DNA of 64,000 bases, taken from NCBI RefSeq assembly GCF_017355835.1, contig NZ_JAFEWF010000004.1, positions 1-64,000 on the forward strand. Reading direction: 5' to 3'. Below are positions 1 to 8,300 of the stretch, in pieces. This DNA comes from Desertivirga brevis (GTDB lineage Bacteria; Bacteroidota; Bacteroidia; Sphingobacteriales; Sphingobacteriaceae). Position 1 is the first letter of the stretch; each line of letters begins with the position of its first letter. Made by a program: the position numbers and the translations under genes. The notes under the pieces were generated by a model that saw nothing but the letters and a program-made list of their open reading frames with translations, had not been told where the DNA came from and made no database searches.

Positions 1-7
1 CCTTCTT

Positions 8-117
<110 letters not shown>

Positions 118-128
118 TTTTATTCAAT

Positions 129-158
129 AGCCCTTCAGGAAACTGATAGGGCTTTTTT
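129..158 (+). terminator. rRNA operon terminator
   Basis: AGCCCT (129-134) pairs with AGGGCT (148-153), extended inside by TCAG/CTGA around a GAAA loop, and is followed by a run of six T. It lies directly behind 5S and is a normal intrinsic terminator. Confidence 0.9.
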
Positions 159-449
159 GCTTTTTAAGCATTTCCATGCGATGTCTCCTTCTTTTTCTTT
201 CTTAACTAAATCTTTAGATAAAACTAGCCTTATCATAACATCAAAAACTTACTTTTAGAACTGGTCACTAATCGAAATTCATGTCCCAACACACCAAGAT
301 TGATGAAATCACCTGTTTTTCTTCTCTAAGCTATTTAGCCTATAAAAATTATAGGAAATATTATAAATTTGAGCCTTTCCATGGAAAGAACAAAATTCCT
401 CATACCCTGGTGATACTTTTCTTTCTGTAGCTTTAATATATCCGTCAAT
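159..449. other. intergenic stretch with a weak promoter candidate
   Basis: There is no gene in this AT-rich gap. TAAATTTG at 364-371 fits the Bacteroidetes -7 consensus TAnnTTTG, but no clear TTG lies 19 bp ahead of it, so it is only a possible promoter for the receptor gene that starts at 450. Confidence 0.35.
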
Positions 450-2891
450 ATGCGATCTAATTTTTTACTTATTCTTTTTATTGCTTTTATATCAAAAGGT
501 TTTAGTCAATCCCTGTCCGGAACGGTAACAGATACTGAGAGACAAGCAATCGAATTTGCGACTGTTTCACTTTTAAACGCGGGAGATAGTACTCTTGTAA
601 CCGGTACTGTATCAGATATTAAAGGTAGATTTCATTTGAGACAGCTGCAGGAAGGAAGTTATGTTCTATCCATAAAGTTCCTCGGCTATAATGCAAGCAG
701 GACTCTGGTACAGGTTCGTAACGGACAGAACCTAAATGTAGGGATGATCCAGCTGAAAGCCAATGCAAAAGCATTGAATGAAGTAACTATAACAGGAACG
801 AAAGCAGAAACCAGCCATAAAATTGATAAGCAGGTTTACAGTGCAGGACAGTTTCAATCGAGCCTGGGAGGAACAGCACTTGATGTAGTTAAAAATACCC
901 CATCTGTTTCTGTTAACGCAGAAGGTGATATATCCCTGAGAGGTTCAACTGGTTTACTTGTGCTTTTGAATGGAAAACCAGTGCAGGCTAGCCCAAAAGA
1001 AATTTTGAATCAGTTACCTGCTAATACAATTGAAAATATAGAGGTCGTTACCGCTCCTTCGGCTAAGTATGATCCCGACGGCAAATCTGGAATTATTAAT
1101 ATCGTCACTAAAAAAGGTACCGCAAATGTTTCATCATTCAGTGCCAGTACTCAGGGAGGTTTCCCTTCAGTACAATCCTATAACAATCTTCATGCTCCCC
1201 AACGATACGGTGCGGATGCCATAGCAAACGTAAGAAGAGACAAATGGGATCTTGCTTTATCTGGTAGTTATTTAAGGAACGATTTGGCTGGCCGGAGAGT
1301 TGGAGATGTGAATACGACAATTGATAATATATATACCTCTTTTCCGTCAGTAGGGGAGAGGAGCTTTAAACGTTATGGTCATACTGTTCGTGCATCGATC
1401 GGGTATACTCCTAACAAAAACAATACATTTTCTATTGGTTTTTATAACGGCAGGAAAACACAATACAGGAGAGCTGACATCCTATATAATAACACTAAAA
1501 CTGATTTAAATACCGGCAATACTGTAGGAAGATTTACTTATTTTAACTCTAATCTTGTTAGGAAAATTGGTGATTTCAGCTTGGCCAATATAGACTTCAC
1601 CCATACCTTTGCTAATCAATCCTCCCTTTCATTATCTGGATTATATGAGTATGGAAAAGTTGATTCACGTACTGAGAATTTGAACCAAGCCTATCCAAAT
1701 AGCAGTCAGACCATTCAAAATGTTCGCAACAATGGAAGGAATCCGCTGGATGCATTTCGCTTAAAAGCTGATTATGCTATTAATATCGGTAAAGGTAAAT
1801 TGGAAACCGGGTATCAATACCGTTTGCAGGAGCAAAATGGTGTATTCCTTTATGAAGATCAAAACCTCAGTTCCGGCGATTATCTTGTTGTTCCGGAGTT
1901 TAGCAGCAATGCTGATTTGAAAAATGAAATCCACTCTCTTTATAGTCAATACTCAGGGAAGGCAAATAAGCTGGATTATGTTGCCGGACTTCGATACGAA
2001 TATGCTACAAGGGTGTTTACTGGAAAAGAACCTGATCCTTACAATCTAGAATTATCGAATTTTTTCCCTTCCCTTAATTTGTTATATTCAGTTCAAAACA
2101 CCCTGAAGTTAAAGGCTGGTTATAGTAAACGGGTTCAGAGATCAACGAATAATGAATTAAATCCTTACCCAGAAAGGGAACATTCTGAAACTCTGGAACA
2201 AGGGGATCCCAAAATTCGTCCTGAATTTGTAGGGCTTGCAGAGCTAGGTTTGATAAAGGACTTTAGGAAAGGATCTGTTTCATTAACGCTTTACAATCAA
2301 AATATACGAAATGTAATTAACCGTGTTAACAGCGTATATAACGATACGATCTTAAATCGCATTTTTACTAATGCAGGTAAAGCAAATTTATGGGGCGCTG
2401 AATTGGGAACTAATTTTAAGCCTGTTAAGTGGTATCAATTTTATATTGGTGCTAATATATATGACTACACCCTTAAGGGCTCGTTATTTAATAATGAGGT
2501 GAGCGTGAATTCTTCTAGCTGGGTATATTCGATTAATACCAATTCAAACATCCAACTTAATAAAAATACCAGCTTCCAGTGGAACGTTAACTACCTCTCA
2601 GAGCGAGTTACTGCCCAGGGAAAAGACTCAAGGTATGTTATACCTAATGCTTCTTTAAGAAAGAATTTCTGGAAAGGAAAGGCGTCAGCAACTATACAAT
2701 GGCAAAATATTGATCTGGGTATTTTTAATACGAATGAACAAAGAATCACCACCTGGGGGCGTAATTTTTATACAACTACCAATTATATTCAGGAAAAAGA
2801 TCTATTGCTGCTGAATCTTAGTATTAATTTAAACCAACTGGCTAAGAAGTTAAAGTTGCCATCCAGCGAGTTCGGAGAGCGGGAATTTTAA
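450..2891 (+). CDS. outer-membrane beta-barrel protein, TonB-dependent receptor type
   Basis: This is an 813-residue outer-membrane protein. A Sec signal peptide (about 1-19, ending GFSQ) is followed by a carboxypeptidase-regulatory-like domain (about 20-105, SGTVTDTERQAIEFATVSLL), a plug-like domain (about 115-225, with KNTPSVSVNAEGDISLRG and SGIINIVTKKG), and a long beta-barrel. The order matches the 'outer membrane beta-barrel family' related to TonB receptors rather than SusC: it is shorter than SusC and has no SusD beside it. The substrate cannot be read from the sequence. It stands alone, with a terminator behind it and an rRNA operon in front, so it is probably monocistronic. Confidence in the class is high; confidence in any specific ligand is nil. 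Confidence 0.85.
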   Translation: MRSNFLLILFIAFISKGFSQSLSGTVTDTERQAIEFATVSLLNAGDSTLVTGTVSDIKGRFHLRQLQEGSYVLSIKFLGYNASRTLVQVRNGQNLNVGMIQLKANAKALNEVTITGTKAETSHKIDKQVYSAGQFQSSLGGTALDVVKNTPSVSVNAEGDISLRGSTGLLVLLNGKPVQASPKEILNQLPANTIENIEVVTAPSAKYDPDGKSGIINIVTKKGTANVSSFSASTQGGFPSVQSYNNLHAPQRYGADAIANVRRDKWDLALSGSYLRNDLAGRRVGDVNTTIDNIYTSFPSVGERSFKRYGHTVRASIGYTPNKNNTFSIGFYNGRKTQYRRADILYNNTKTDLNTGNTVGRFTYFNSNLVRKIGDFSLANIDFTHTFANQSSLSLSGLYEYGKVDSRTENLNQAYPNSSQTIQNVRNNGRNPLDAFRLKADYAINIGKGKLETGYQYRLQEQNGVFLYEDQNLSSGDYLVVPEFSSNADLKNEIHSLYSQYSGKANKLDYVAGLRYEYATRVFTGKEPDPYNLELSNFFPSLNLLYSVQNTLKLKAGYSKRVQRSTNNELNPYPEREHSETLEQGDPKIRPEFVGLAELGLIKDFRKGSVSLTLYNQNIRNVINRVNSVYNDTILNRIFTNAGKANLWGAELGTNFKPVKWYQFYIGANIYDYTLKGSLFNNEVSVNSSSWVYSINTNSNIQLNKNTSFQWNVNYLSERVTAQGKDSRYVIPNASLRKNFWKGKASATIQWQNIDLGIFNTNEQRITTWGRNFYTTTNYIQEKDLLLLNLSINLNQLAKKLKLPSSEFGEREF

Positions 2892-2921
2892 GACAACGTT
2901 TTTTATTTTATAATTGTTCAT

Positions 2922-2953
2922 CCGTAGGACCTTGTTGTTCTACGGCTTTTTTG
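2922..2953 (+). terminator. intrinsic terminator of the receptor gene
   Basis: CCGTAG (2922-2927) pairs with CTACGG (2940-2945), followed by CTTTTTTG. It closes the upstream gene and separates it from the sulfur operon. Confidence 0.85.
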
Positions 2954-3077
2954 CTTAAAGGTCAATCCTTCCCGTAGGGGAATTTCTTAACTATCTGTTC
3001 AATCTTGTTCTCTAGGAGCGTCAAAGGAGGGATATATAGTCTATATAAAATATTATCCTATAAAATCTATAGATTAA

Positions 3078-3107
3078 TTGACTTTGTTAATTTTATCTCT
3101 ATATTTG
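3078..3107 (+). promoter_or_regulatory. promoter of the sulfur operon leader
   Basis: TTG (3078-3080), then exactly 19 bases, then TATATTTG (3100-3107). This fits the Bacteroidetes primary-sigma promoter (TTG-N19-TAnnTTTG) and predicts transcription from about 3113. That leaves roughly 65 nt before the first short cysteine-rich reading frame and about 540 nt before the first ordinary gene, an unusually long leader. Confidence 0.7.
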
Positions 3108-3179
3108 TAGTAGAGTTCTAGAGGATAGTGCAGTTGGATGTGTTGTTAGAATTTGTTGGATGGTTTAAACAAATTAGCA

Positions 3180-3272
3180 ATGAAACATTTGTCCTTAAGT
3201 ATCAGAAATTCAAGTTTATCTCTTTCCTTGAAGCATCGTACAACTTCAACCCCCTGTTGTTGCAGCTGTTGA
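3180..3272 (+). CDS. cysteine-rich leader peptide 1 (…TPCCCSC-stop)
   Basis: This is a 30-residue open reading frame starting MKHLSLSIRN, rich in Ser and Leu, basic in the middle (KHRTTS) and ending PCCCSC immediately before TGA. The cysteine codons are TGT TGT TGC, then AGC, then TGT. It lies about 65 nt after a good promoter and ahead of an operon with two rhodanese-type proteins and a sulfatase. I infer a regulatory peptide whose translation reports charged Cys-tRNA, in the way known for polycysteine leaders of sulfur operons in mycobacteria. A longer 63-residue frame (3128-3319) overlaps it in another register and looks non-coding. There is no Shine-Dalgarno, as is usual in this phylum. 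The caveat is that a GTT/TGT-rich stretch could give Cys runs by chance; the second instance at 3438-3554 argues against that. Confidence 0.7.
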   Translation: MKHLSLSIRNSSLSLSLKHRTTSTPCCCSC

Positions 3273-3321
3273 GTTGCAGTGATCAACCAAGTCTTTCTAA
3301 AAGCTATAGTTTAAGATAAGA

Positions 3322-3400
3322 AAGGCAGGAGATGATCCCGCCTTCCGAATGAAATCAGCACGTAACGCCAATCACTCACTGATTTACATTCTGCGTTTTT
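3322..3400 (+). promoter_or_regulatory. candidate attenuator: two hairpins with a U-run
   Basis: The first hairpin is AAGGCAGGA (3322-3330) with TCCCGCCTT (3336-3344), nine positions with one mismatch. The second pairs GAATGAAATCAG (3347-3358) with CTGATTTACATTC (3379-3391), 12 pairs with one bulged base, and TGCG then five T follow (3396-3400). It begins 50 nt after the stop of leader peptide 1. CAGTGA (3277-3282), just past that stop, could pair with TCACTG (3376-3381) and open the second hairpin. That alternative is only six pairs and is speculative. Confidence 0.5.
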
Positions 3401-3437
3401 ATTAACAAATGGGTCATTAACAAAAACAAACAAATAT

Positions 3438-3554
3438 ATGGAAAATTTTTCCGCTTCCAGGGCACCGAAGGGTGATCGTTACAGAGAAAGCCAGGCCTGG
3501 CTCGTTTCTCAAAATTGCAATTTCCTATATAACCAAAAGGTCTGTTGTTGTTAG
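3438..3554 (+). CDS. cysteine-rich leader peptide 2 (…NQKVCCC-stop)
   Basis: This is a 38-residue open reading frame beginning MENFSASRAP, with one internal Cys at residue 27 and three consecutive TGT codons directly before TAG. It lies behind the hairpins that follow leader peptide 1. A hairpin inside its coding sequence (GAGAAAGCCA at 3484-3493 with TGGC-tcg-TTTCTC at 3498-3510, loop GGCC) might pause the ribosome or fold when translation is slow. The ATG follows an A-rich stretch, a normal start context here. I do not recognise the body of the peptide as a known family. A second cysteine run abutting a stop codon within 300 nt of the first is the strongest sign that both are real. The job is inferred. 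Confidence 0.65.
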   Translation: MENFSASRAPKGDRYRESQAWLVSQNCNFLYNQKVCCC

Positions 3555-3581
3555 TTTGAAAAATTCTGCTTCTCAGGAGCG

Positions 3582-3620
3582 ATGACTAATACTGCACCGG
3601 CTGCATCATGCTGCTTGTAG
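3582..3620 (+). CDS. possible cysteine-containing leader peptide 3
   Basis: A 12-codon frame reads MTNTAPAASCCL then TAG, with AGGAG (3575-3579) only two bases ahead of the ATG. It is in the same frame as leader peptide 2, 27 nt past its stop, and the bases between encode FEKFCFSGA. It could be a third short peptide, a read-through tail of peptide 2, or chance. TACTGCA (3589-3595) can pair with TGTAGTA (3616-3622) around its end. This is weaker evidence than for the first two. Confidence 0.3.
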   Translation: MTNTAPAASCCL

Positions 3621-3654
3621 TAAAATTCTATTGGACACTTTTAATCTTACATCT

Positions 3655-3774
3655 ATGACAATTTCAGATTTTATACTTATTGGTAAAAAGATCCTTGTGG
3701 GAGTTATTGTAACAGCAGTGCCACTACTTATTCTTCTTGGAGGTTTATACCTGGTTCAGGAATTACTAAAATAA
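3655..3774 (+). CDS. 39-residue single-span membrane protein
   Basis: ATG at 3655 opens a 39-residue frame: a short polar start (MTISDFILIGKK), one strongly hydrophobic helix (about 13-34, ILVGVIVTAVPLLILLGGLY) and a short tail. The composition and compact spacing to the next gene (12 nt) support a real small inner-membrane protein. It is the first apparent non-regulatory gene of the sulfur operon. I do not recognise the family. It might help anchor or assemble the membrane-bound hydroxylase encoded two genes downstream; that is guesswork from position. Confidence 0.6.
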   Translation: MTISDFILIGKKILVGVIVTAVPLLILLGGLYLVQELLK

Positions 3775-3786
3775 TTACAAAGCAAA

Positions 3787-3966
3787 ATGAAAACTCCAAA
3801 AAGCACTTTGCAGAAGATATTTAGGAACGCAGTTCTAAGTCTGTTTATTTATGCCTTACCAGTAATATTAATGTTTATTACTTTTTCCATTAAAGGTGAA
3901 AAACCCTGGCTAAAGAAAGAGCAAAAGAAAGAAACTTTTACCAAGCAAAAACACAAAGATCAATAA
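3787..3966 (+). CDS. 59-residue membrane protein with a charged tail
   Basis: ATG at 3787 gives a 59-residue protein: a basic N-terminus (MKTPKSTLQKIFRN), one membrane span (about 15-34, AVLSLFIYALPVILMFITFS) and a very lysine-rich C-terminal tail (EKPWLKKEQKKETFTKQKHK). The positive-inside rule makes the orientation ambiguous because both ends are basic. It ends 8 nt before the hydroxylase gene, so the two are almost certainly co-transcribed. No family recognised. Together with the 39-residue protein it forms a pair of tiny membrane proteins sitting between the leader and the hydroxylase. Confidence 0.65.
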   Translation: MKTPKSTLQKIFRNAVLSLFIYALPVILMFITFSIKGEKPWLKKEQKKETFTKQKHKDQ

Positions 3967-3974
3967 GAACTACT

Positions 3975-4955
3975 ATGATAAAATTTATAGAAGAGATTTT
4001 CAGAAATCTTAATACCTGGGGCTTAACAGCCTTAACCTTTATTCTCGGCTTTGCAGAGTTTTCTCTAGGGCTTTACGGGAAAAAATGGAACAAGAACGAG
4101 AAGTTTTTAGACATAGCTTCTTATACAGTACCTAAGCTTATAGTAGGGCCAGCCGTAGCCTACTTCGGTCTAAAATTTCTACCTCAGGCATTTCCTGAGG
4201 CAAAAGGTACACTTAGTTGGATCCCTTTTACTTTTGGTGCTTTAATTATCGCAATTGCTGATGATTTAACGCAGTACTGGTATCACAGATTACATCATGA
4301 AATTCCATGGCTATGGCGGTTTCACCGTACTCATCATTCTGCCCCTTACATGGGAATGGCCATGGCTAGCAGACAAAACATATGGTATACCTTCTTTTTT
4401 TCACAAACATACGTAACTACAATACTAGTGTATTTAGGATTGGGATACCCTGCGCTATTTGTTAAAGCAATAAAATCCTTAATCACAAAACTGGCGCATT
4501 CAAGTATTCCCTGGGATAAGCCTTTTTATCAAATTAAATGGCTACATCCTGTTGCCTGGGTATTAGAAAGAACCATTTCTACACCAGCAACCCATCATGC
4601 ACATCATGCAGATGTTACGGACGACGGGGTAGGCTATTACAAGGGGAATTTCGGAAACATGTTCTTCTTATGGGATATCATATTCAGGACGGCACATATA
4701 TCCAGACAATATCCAAGCTCATATGGGATATCGCATTATGAGGCGGATGAATGGTACGCTCAGCTTTTCTGGCCTGTATTAAAATCGAAAGTCGAGGGTA
4801 GTGAATTGGCTGCAGACGGACCCGTTGTGAGGGAAGATATTCCAAAGCATTTCACAGATGAAGAGAACGAGCACCAGAGAAATGATGAAGCGGTATTACA
4901 ACCTTCTCTTGTTGCTGCAACGCTCAGTAGTCACTCCGTTCTCTCATCTGACTAG
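3975..4955 (+). CDS. sterol desaturase / fatty acid hydroxylase family protein
   Basis: This is a 326-residue integral membrane di-iron oxygenase. The family's histidine boxes are all visible: H104-x2-H107-H108 (HRLHH), H117-x2-H120-H121 (HRTHH) and H207-H208-x-H210-H211 (HHAHH). Hydrophobic segments lie near residues 15-35, 50-70, 85-100 and 140-165. Members insert oxygen or double bonds into lipids, sterols or carotenoids, so the substrate is probably a hydrophobic molecule at the inner membrane. It sits in one operon with SusC/SusD, rhodaneses and a sulfatase, which suggests processing of a sulfated or sulfonated lipid-like compound. That link is inference. The last 40 residues are polar and low in conservation features. 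Confidence 0.85.
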   Translation: MIKFIEEIFRNLNTWGLTALTFILGFAEFSLGLYGKKWNKNEKFLDIASYTVPKLIVGPAVAYFGLKFLPQAFPEAKGTLSWIPFTFGALIIAIADDLTQYWYHRLHHEIPWLWRFHRTHHSAPYMGMAMASRQNIWYTFFFSQTYVTTILVYLGLGYPALFVKAIKSLITKLAHSSIPWDKPFYQIKWLHPVAWVLERTISTPATHHAHHADVTDDGVGYYKGNFGNMFFLWDIIFRTAHISRQYPSSYGISHYEADEWYAQLFWPVLKSKVEGSELAADGPVVREDIPKHFTDEENEHQRNDEAVLQPSLVAATLSSHSVLSSD

Positions 4956-5034
4956 AAGCCGAGAATAATATCATAGAAATTCAATAACTAGTTCCTGCAA
5001 AAGCACGGAACAGCCTTCTAAACACATTTAAGTA

Positions 5035-8000
5035 ATGAAAACTAATAGCCAAAAGCTATCTGGGATTGCTCGTCCCTATACTAAGGGTTTTTTATCCGAT
5101 CTAAAAGATATAAAATTACCCTTTTTTAATCGTAAGCCGGTATTTACGCTATTCACAACCGCGGTGCTAGGTTTTTCACTTAGCATAAGTCCTCGGATTA
5201 CCCAAGCTCAGGAGACAAAACCTCTAATTCAATCCAACCTGGTAGGTACTATTTTCGATGCAAAAACAAAGGAACCGTTAATTGGGGTAACAATTCAGAT
5301 TAAAGGAACTACTCATACCGCCAATACCAACGTTCAGGGTAAATTTACTTTCGTTACTGGACAGAAGTTCCCTTATACGCTCGTAATTTCTTATATAGGT
5401 TATGAAAAACAGGAAGTAGTGGTGACTGGAAGTCCAGTTACCGTACTATTGAAAGAGTCGGCCAACCAGCTAAGCGATGTGGTAGTTGTTGGCTACGGAA
5501 CCCAAAGAAGAAAGGATGTAACCGGTTCAGTATCTTCTGTGAAGCTGGACGATGTTAGAAGTCTCCCGGTAAGTTCTCCAGAGCGATTGTTGCAAGGAAC
5601 GATACCTGGAATTCAGGTTACCCAAACGTCTGGGCAGCCAGGGGGTGGTGTTAGTGTTCAAATCCGAGGAAATAACTCGATTACCGCAGGGAGCGATCCT
5701 CTTTACGTAATAGACGGTTTTCCTATTAATAACGATTATTCTGTTGCCGACGCCGGAGTCACGAACGGCTCAAAGATCAACCCTATGTCGTTCATCAACT
5801 CAGCAGACATTGAATCTATAGATGTTTTGAAAGATGCTTCAGGAACTGCTATTTATGGGTCTCGTGGTGCAAATGGCGTTGTTATTATTACTACCAAGAC
5901 AGGTAAACCAAGCAAACCATCCATCAACTACGATACGTACTATGGCGAGCAAAAGGTTATTCGTACCTTACCCTTATTAAATGCCGCTCAATGGTGGGAT
6001 CTAAGAAAGGATGCAGCAAGAAACTCCGGGAAAAATGTAGTTGTACCTGTGACGAGTGGTTATAGCCTAGATACCACAGGAATTGGTACTGATTGGCAAG
6101 ACGCAGCCTTCCGCCAAGCTCCTTATCAAAGTCATAACTTATCCATATTATCAGGATCAGAAAGAACAAGGTTTGCTATTTCAGGGAACTATTTCAAACA
6201 GGACGGAGTTTTAGAAAATACCGATTTCGTCCGTTACTCAGGTAGGGTTAATGTTGATCATGAGTATAATAAGCGTTTAAGGATCTTCTCCAGTATTATT
6301 GCTAGTAATACGAAGGCTCAGGTTGCGCCGGCAAATATTGTGGGTAACCTTGTATTAACTCCTCCCTCGCTACCTATCTATAAGGAAGACGGTACGTTTG
6401 TAGTATTAAGTCCGTTTGAATCTGCCCTGCAGAATCCGATCAACTCCCTCTACAACCAAATAAACGAAACACGTACTAATCGTCTTCTCGGTAATTTTTC
6501 AGGAGAGTATACGCTTGCAAAAGGCCTGAAGGCGAAAGTCTTATTTGGTATAGATGTGATTGATAACAAGCAAAATAGGTATTTGCCCATTTCAACAGGT
6601 GAAGGACAGGCTGCCAGTGGAATTGCAACCGTAGGTACTTTATTTACCAATTCATGGCTCAACGAGAATACCCTTACTTACGACAAAGAGTTTGGTAAGA
6701 AACACCGTGTGAATGCTTTGGCAGGTTTCACGGCTCAGGAATCTAATTCGAAAGGAGCTATTGCCGAAGGTGCAGGCTTTGCAACGGATGACTATACTTA
6801 TAACAATCTTGGTACAGGGGTTACTCAAAGAGCAGCTTCGTCCAGTGCTCTGAAATGGGCACTAGCTTCTTATTTAGGTAGAATTAATTATTCTTTCGAT
6901 GGTAAATACCTTGCTACCATTACTCTAAGGGCAGATGGTTCCTCCCGTTTTGGGGAAGGAAATAAGTGGGGTTATTTTCCATCAGCAGCATTAGGCTGGA
7001 ATGTAACCAGCGAGCGGTTCGCCAAGAAGTGGGAAGATATTAATCAGCTGAAATTAAGAGTTAGTGCCGGGTATACGGGTAACCAGAGTATTCCACCGTA
7101 CTCGGCTCTTGGTCAGATCGCTTATTACCGCTATAATTTCTCCAACACAACCGTGTCTGGTTTTGCTCCTGCAAATGTTGAGAATGGTCAGTTGGGTTGG
7201 GAAAAAACATTACAGTTTGATGGAGGCATTGATCTTGGTTTATTTAGTAATCGTATTGCAATTACAGCAGATTATTATTATAAGAAGACAACCGACTTGT
7301 TGTTAAGCCGGACTGTTCCAGGAACTTCGGGCCTTTCAGATCCAGGTAATAGTCAGGCCTCGGTGGTGTACCAGAACATAGGTGCAGTATCTAATAAAGG
7401 ATTCGAGCTGTCAGTTTCCACTAAAAACCTAACCAGGGGATTCAAATGGAATACAACCCTGATTTACTCAGTAAACAGGAATGAGATTTTAAGTTTAGGA
7501 GATGGGGTGGATCAATACATCCCTTCTATCAGTGTACCGTCAATTGCTAAAGTTGGCTATCCTCTGGGTTCATTTATCGTTTATCAAGCGGATGGTGTTA
7601 TCCAACCAGGTGATGTTCCTTTAACTCCTCAGGCAAACAAAGCTGCAGGGGGCCAGAAATATAAAGACCTTAACGGAGATGGCCAGATCACTCAGGCGGA
7701 TGACCGCATTATCATCAAAAATCAACCCGGTTTTCTTGGCGGTTTGACCAATACATTCAGTTGCAAAGGGTTTGACCTCAACGTGTTCTTCCAGGCGAGC
7801 ATTGGAGGGAAATTATACAATCAAAATCGTGCAAACCTGGAACTCGGTACAGGATACGTGAACGGATCGACCGACCTAATGAACAGATGGACTCCAACTA
7901 ATACCAATACTGAGGTTAAAGCTGCTTATCAGGATCCTGCGATCACCATTTCCGACCGGTTTATTGAAGATGCATCTTATGTAAGGTTAAAAAACGCTTC

Positions 8001-8217
8001 ACTCGGTTATAATTTGCCAAAACGTTTTGCAGCAAAGATTAGAACCCAAAACGTGAGACTCTATCTATCAGGGCAGAATCTTTTTACCTGGACTGATTAT
8101 ACAGGATTTGATCCCGAAGCTAGTGTGAACGGACAGAGCTTAATAAATCGGGGTATTGATAACAGTGTATATCCAAATAACAAGTCGCTACAATTAGGAT
8201 TATCCCTGAGCTTGTAA
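5035..8217 (+). CDS. SusC/RagA family TonB-linked outer-membrane receptor
   Basis: This 1060-residue receptor has an unusually long N-terminus (about 58 residues) ending in a hydrophobic stretch and SPRITQAQ. A carboxypeptidase-regulatory-like domain follows (about 66-145, VGTIFDAKTKEPLIGVTIQI), then the SusC signature LSDVVVVGYGTQRRKDVTGS, the TonB plug with GSRGANGVVIITTK (about 275-290) and a long barrel ending LGLSLSL. It would take up a bound substrate together with the SusD-like lipoprotein 83 nt downstream. Because the operon carries a sulfatase and rhodaneses rather than glycoside hydrolases, the cargo is likely a sulfate ester or other organosulfur compound. Confidence 0.9.
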   Translation: MKTNSQKLSGIARPYTKGFLSDLKDIKLPFFNRKPVFTLFTTAVLGFSLSISPRITQAQETKPLIQSNLVGTIFDAKTKEPLIGVTIQIKGTTHTANTNVQGKFTFVTGQKFPYTLVISYIGYEKQEVVVTGSPVTVLLKESANQLSDVVVVGYGTQRRKDVTGSVSSVKLDDVRSLPVSSPERLLQGTIPGIQVTQTSGQPGGGVSVQIRGNNSITAGSDPLYVIDGFPINNDYSVADAGVTNGSKINPMSFINSADIESIDVLKDASGTAIYGSRGANGVVIITTKTGKPSKPSINYDTYYGEQKVIRTLPLLNAAQWWDLRKDAARNSGKNVVVPVTSGYSLDTTGIGTDWQDAAFRQAPYQSHNLSILSGSERTRFAISGNYFKQDGVLENTDFVRYSGRVNVDHEYNKRLRIFSSIIASNTKAQVAPANIVGNLVLTPPSLPIYKEDGTFVVLSPFESALQNPINSLYNQINETRTNRLLGNFSGEYTLAKGLKAKVLFGIDVIDNKQNRYLPISTGEGQAASGIATVGTLFTNSWLNENTLTYDKEFGKKHRVNALAGFTAQESNSKGAIAEGAGFATDDYTYNNLGTGVTQRAASSSALKWALASYLGRINYSFDGKYLATITLRADGSSRFGEGNKWGYFPSAALGWNVTSERFAKKWEDINQLKLRVSAGYTGNQSIPPYSALGQIAYYRYNFSNTTVSGFAPANVENGQLGWEKTLQFDGGIDLGLFSNRIAITADYYYKKTTDLLLSRTVPGTSGLSDPGNSQASVVYQNIGAVSNKGFELSVSTKNLTRGFKWNTTLIYSVNRNEILSLGDGVDQYIPSISVPSIAKVGYPLGSFIVYQADGVIQPGDVPLTPQANKAAGGQKYKDLNGDGQITQADDRIIIKNQPGFLGGLTNTFSCKGFDLNVFFQASIGGKLYNQNRANLELGTGYVNGSTDLMNRWTPTNTNTEVKAAYQDPAITISDRFIEDASYVRLKNASLGYNLPKRFAAKIRTQNVRLYLSGQNLFTWTDYTGFDPEASVNGQSLINRGIDNSVYPNNKSLQLGLSLSL

Positions 8218-8300
8218 AGATTGGTCTGCGATCAATTTGAGTAATGAGTGTCGCTTATTTTCTCAAATCTTATGTCTCACATCTAATTTCTAAAACAACA

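Noticed and set aside
3128..3319. A 63-codon frame covering leader peptide 1 in another register
   Set aside because: Its start has no support, it reads the Cys codons as a Leu-rich stretch, and it overlaps the hairpin region. The shorter frame with a Cys run next to the stop fits the sulfur operon better.
3438..3655. A riboswitch (such as a SAM-sensing RNA) in the long leader
   Set aside because: No conserved core of a known riboswitch class could be recognised; the Cys-run frames explain the leader better.
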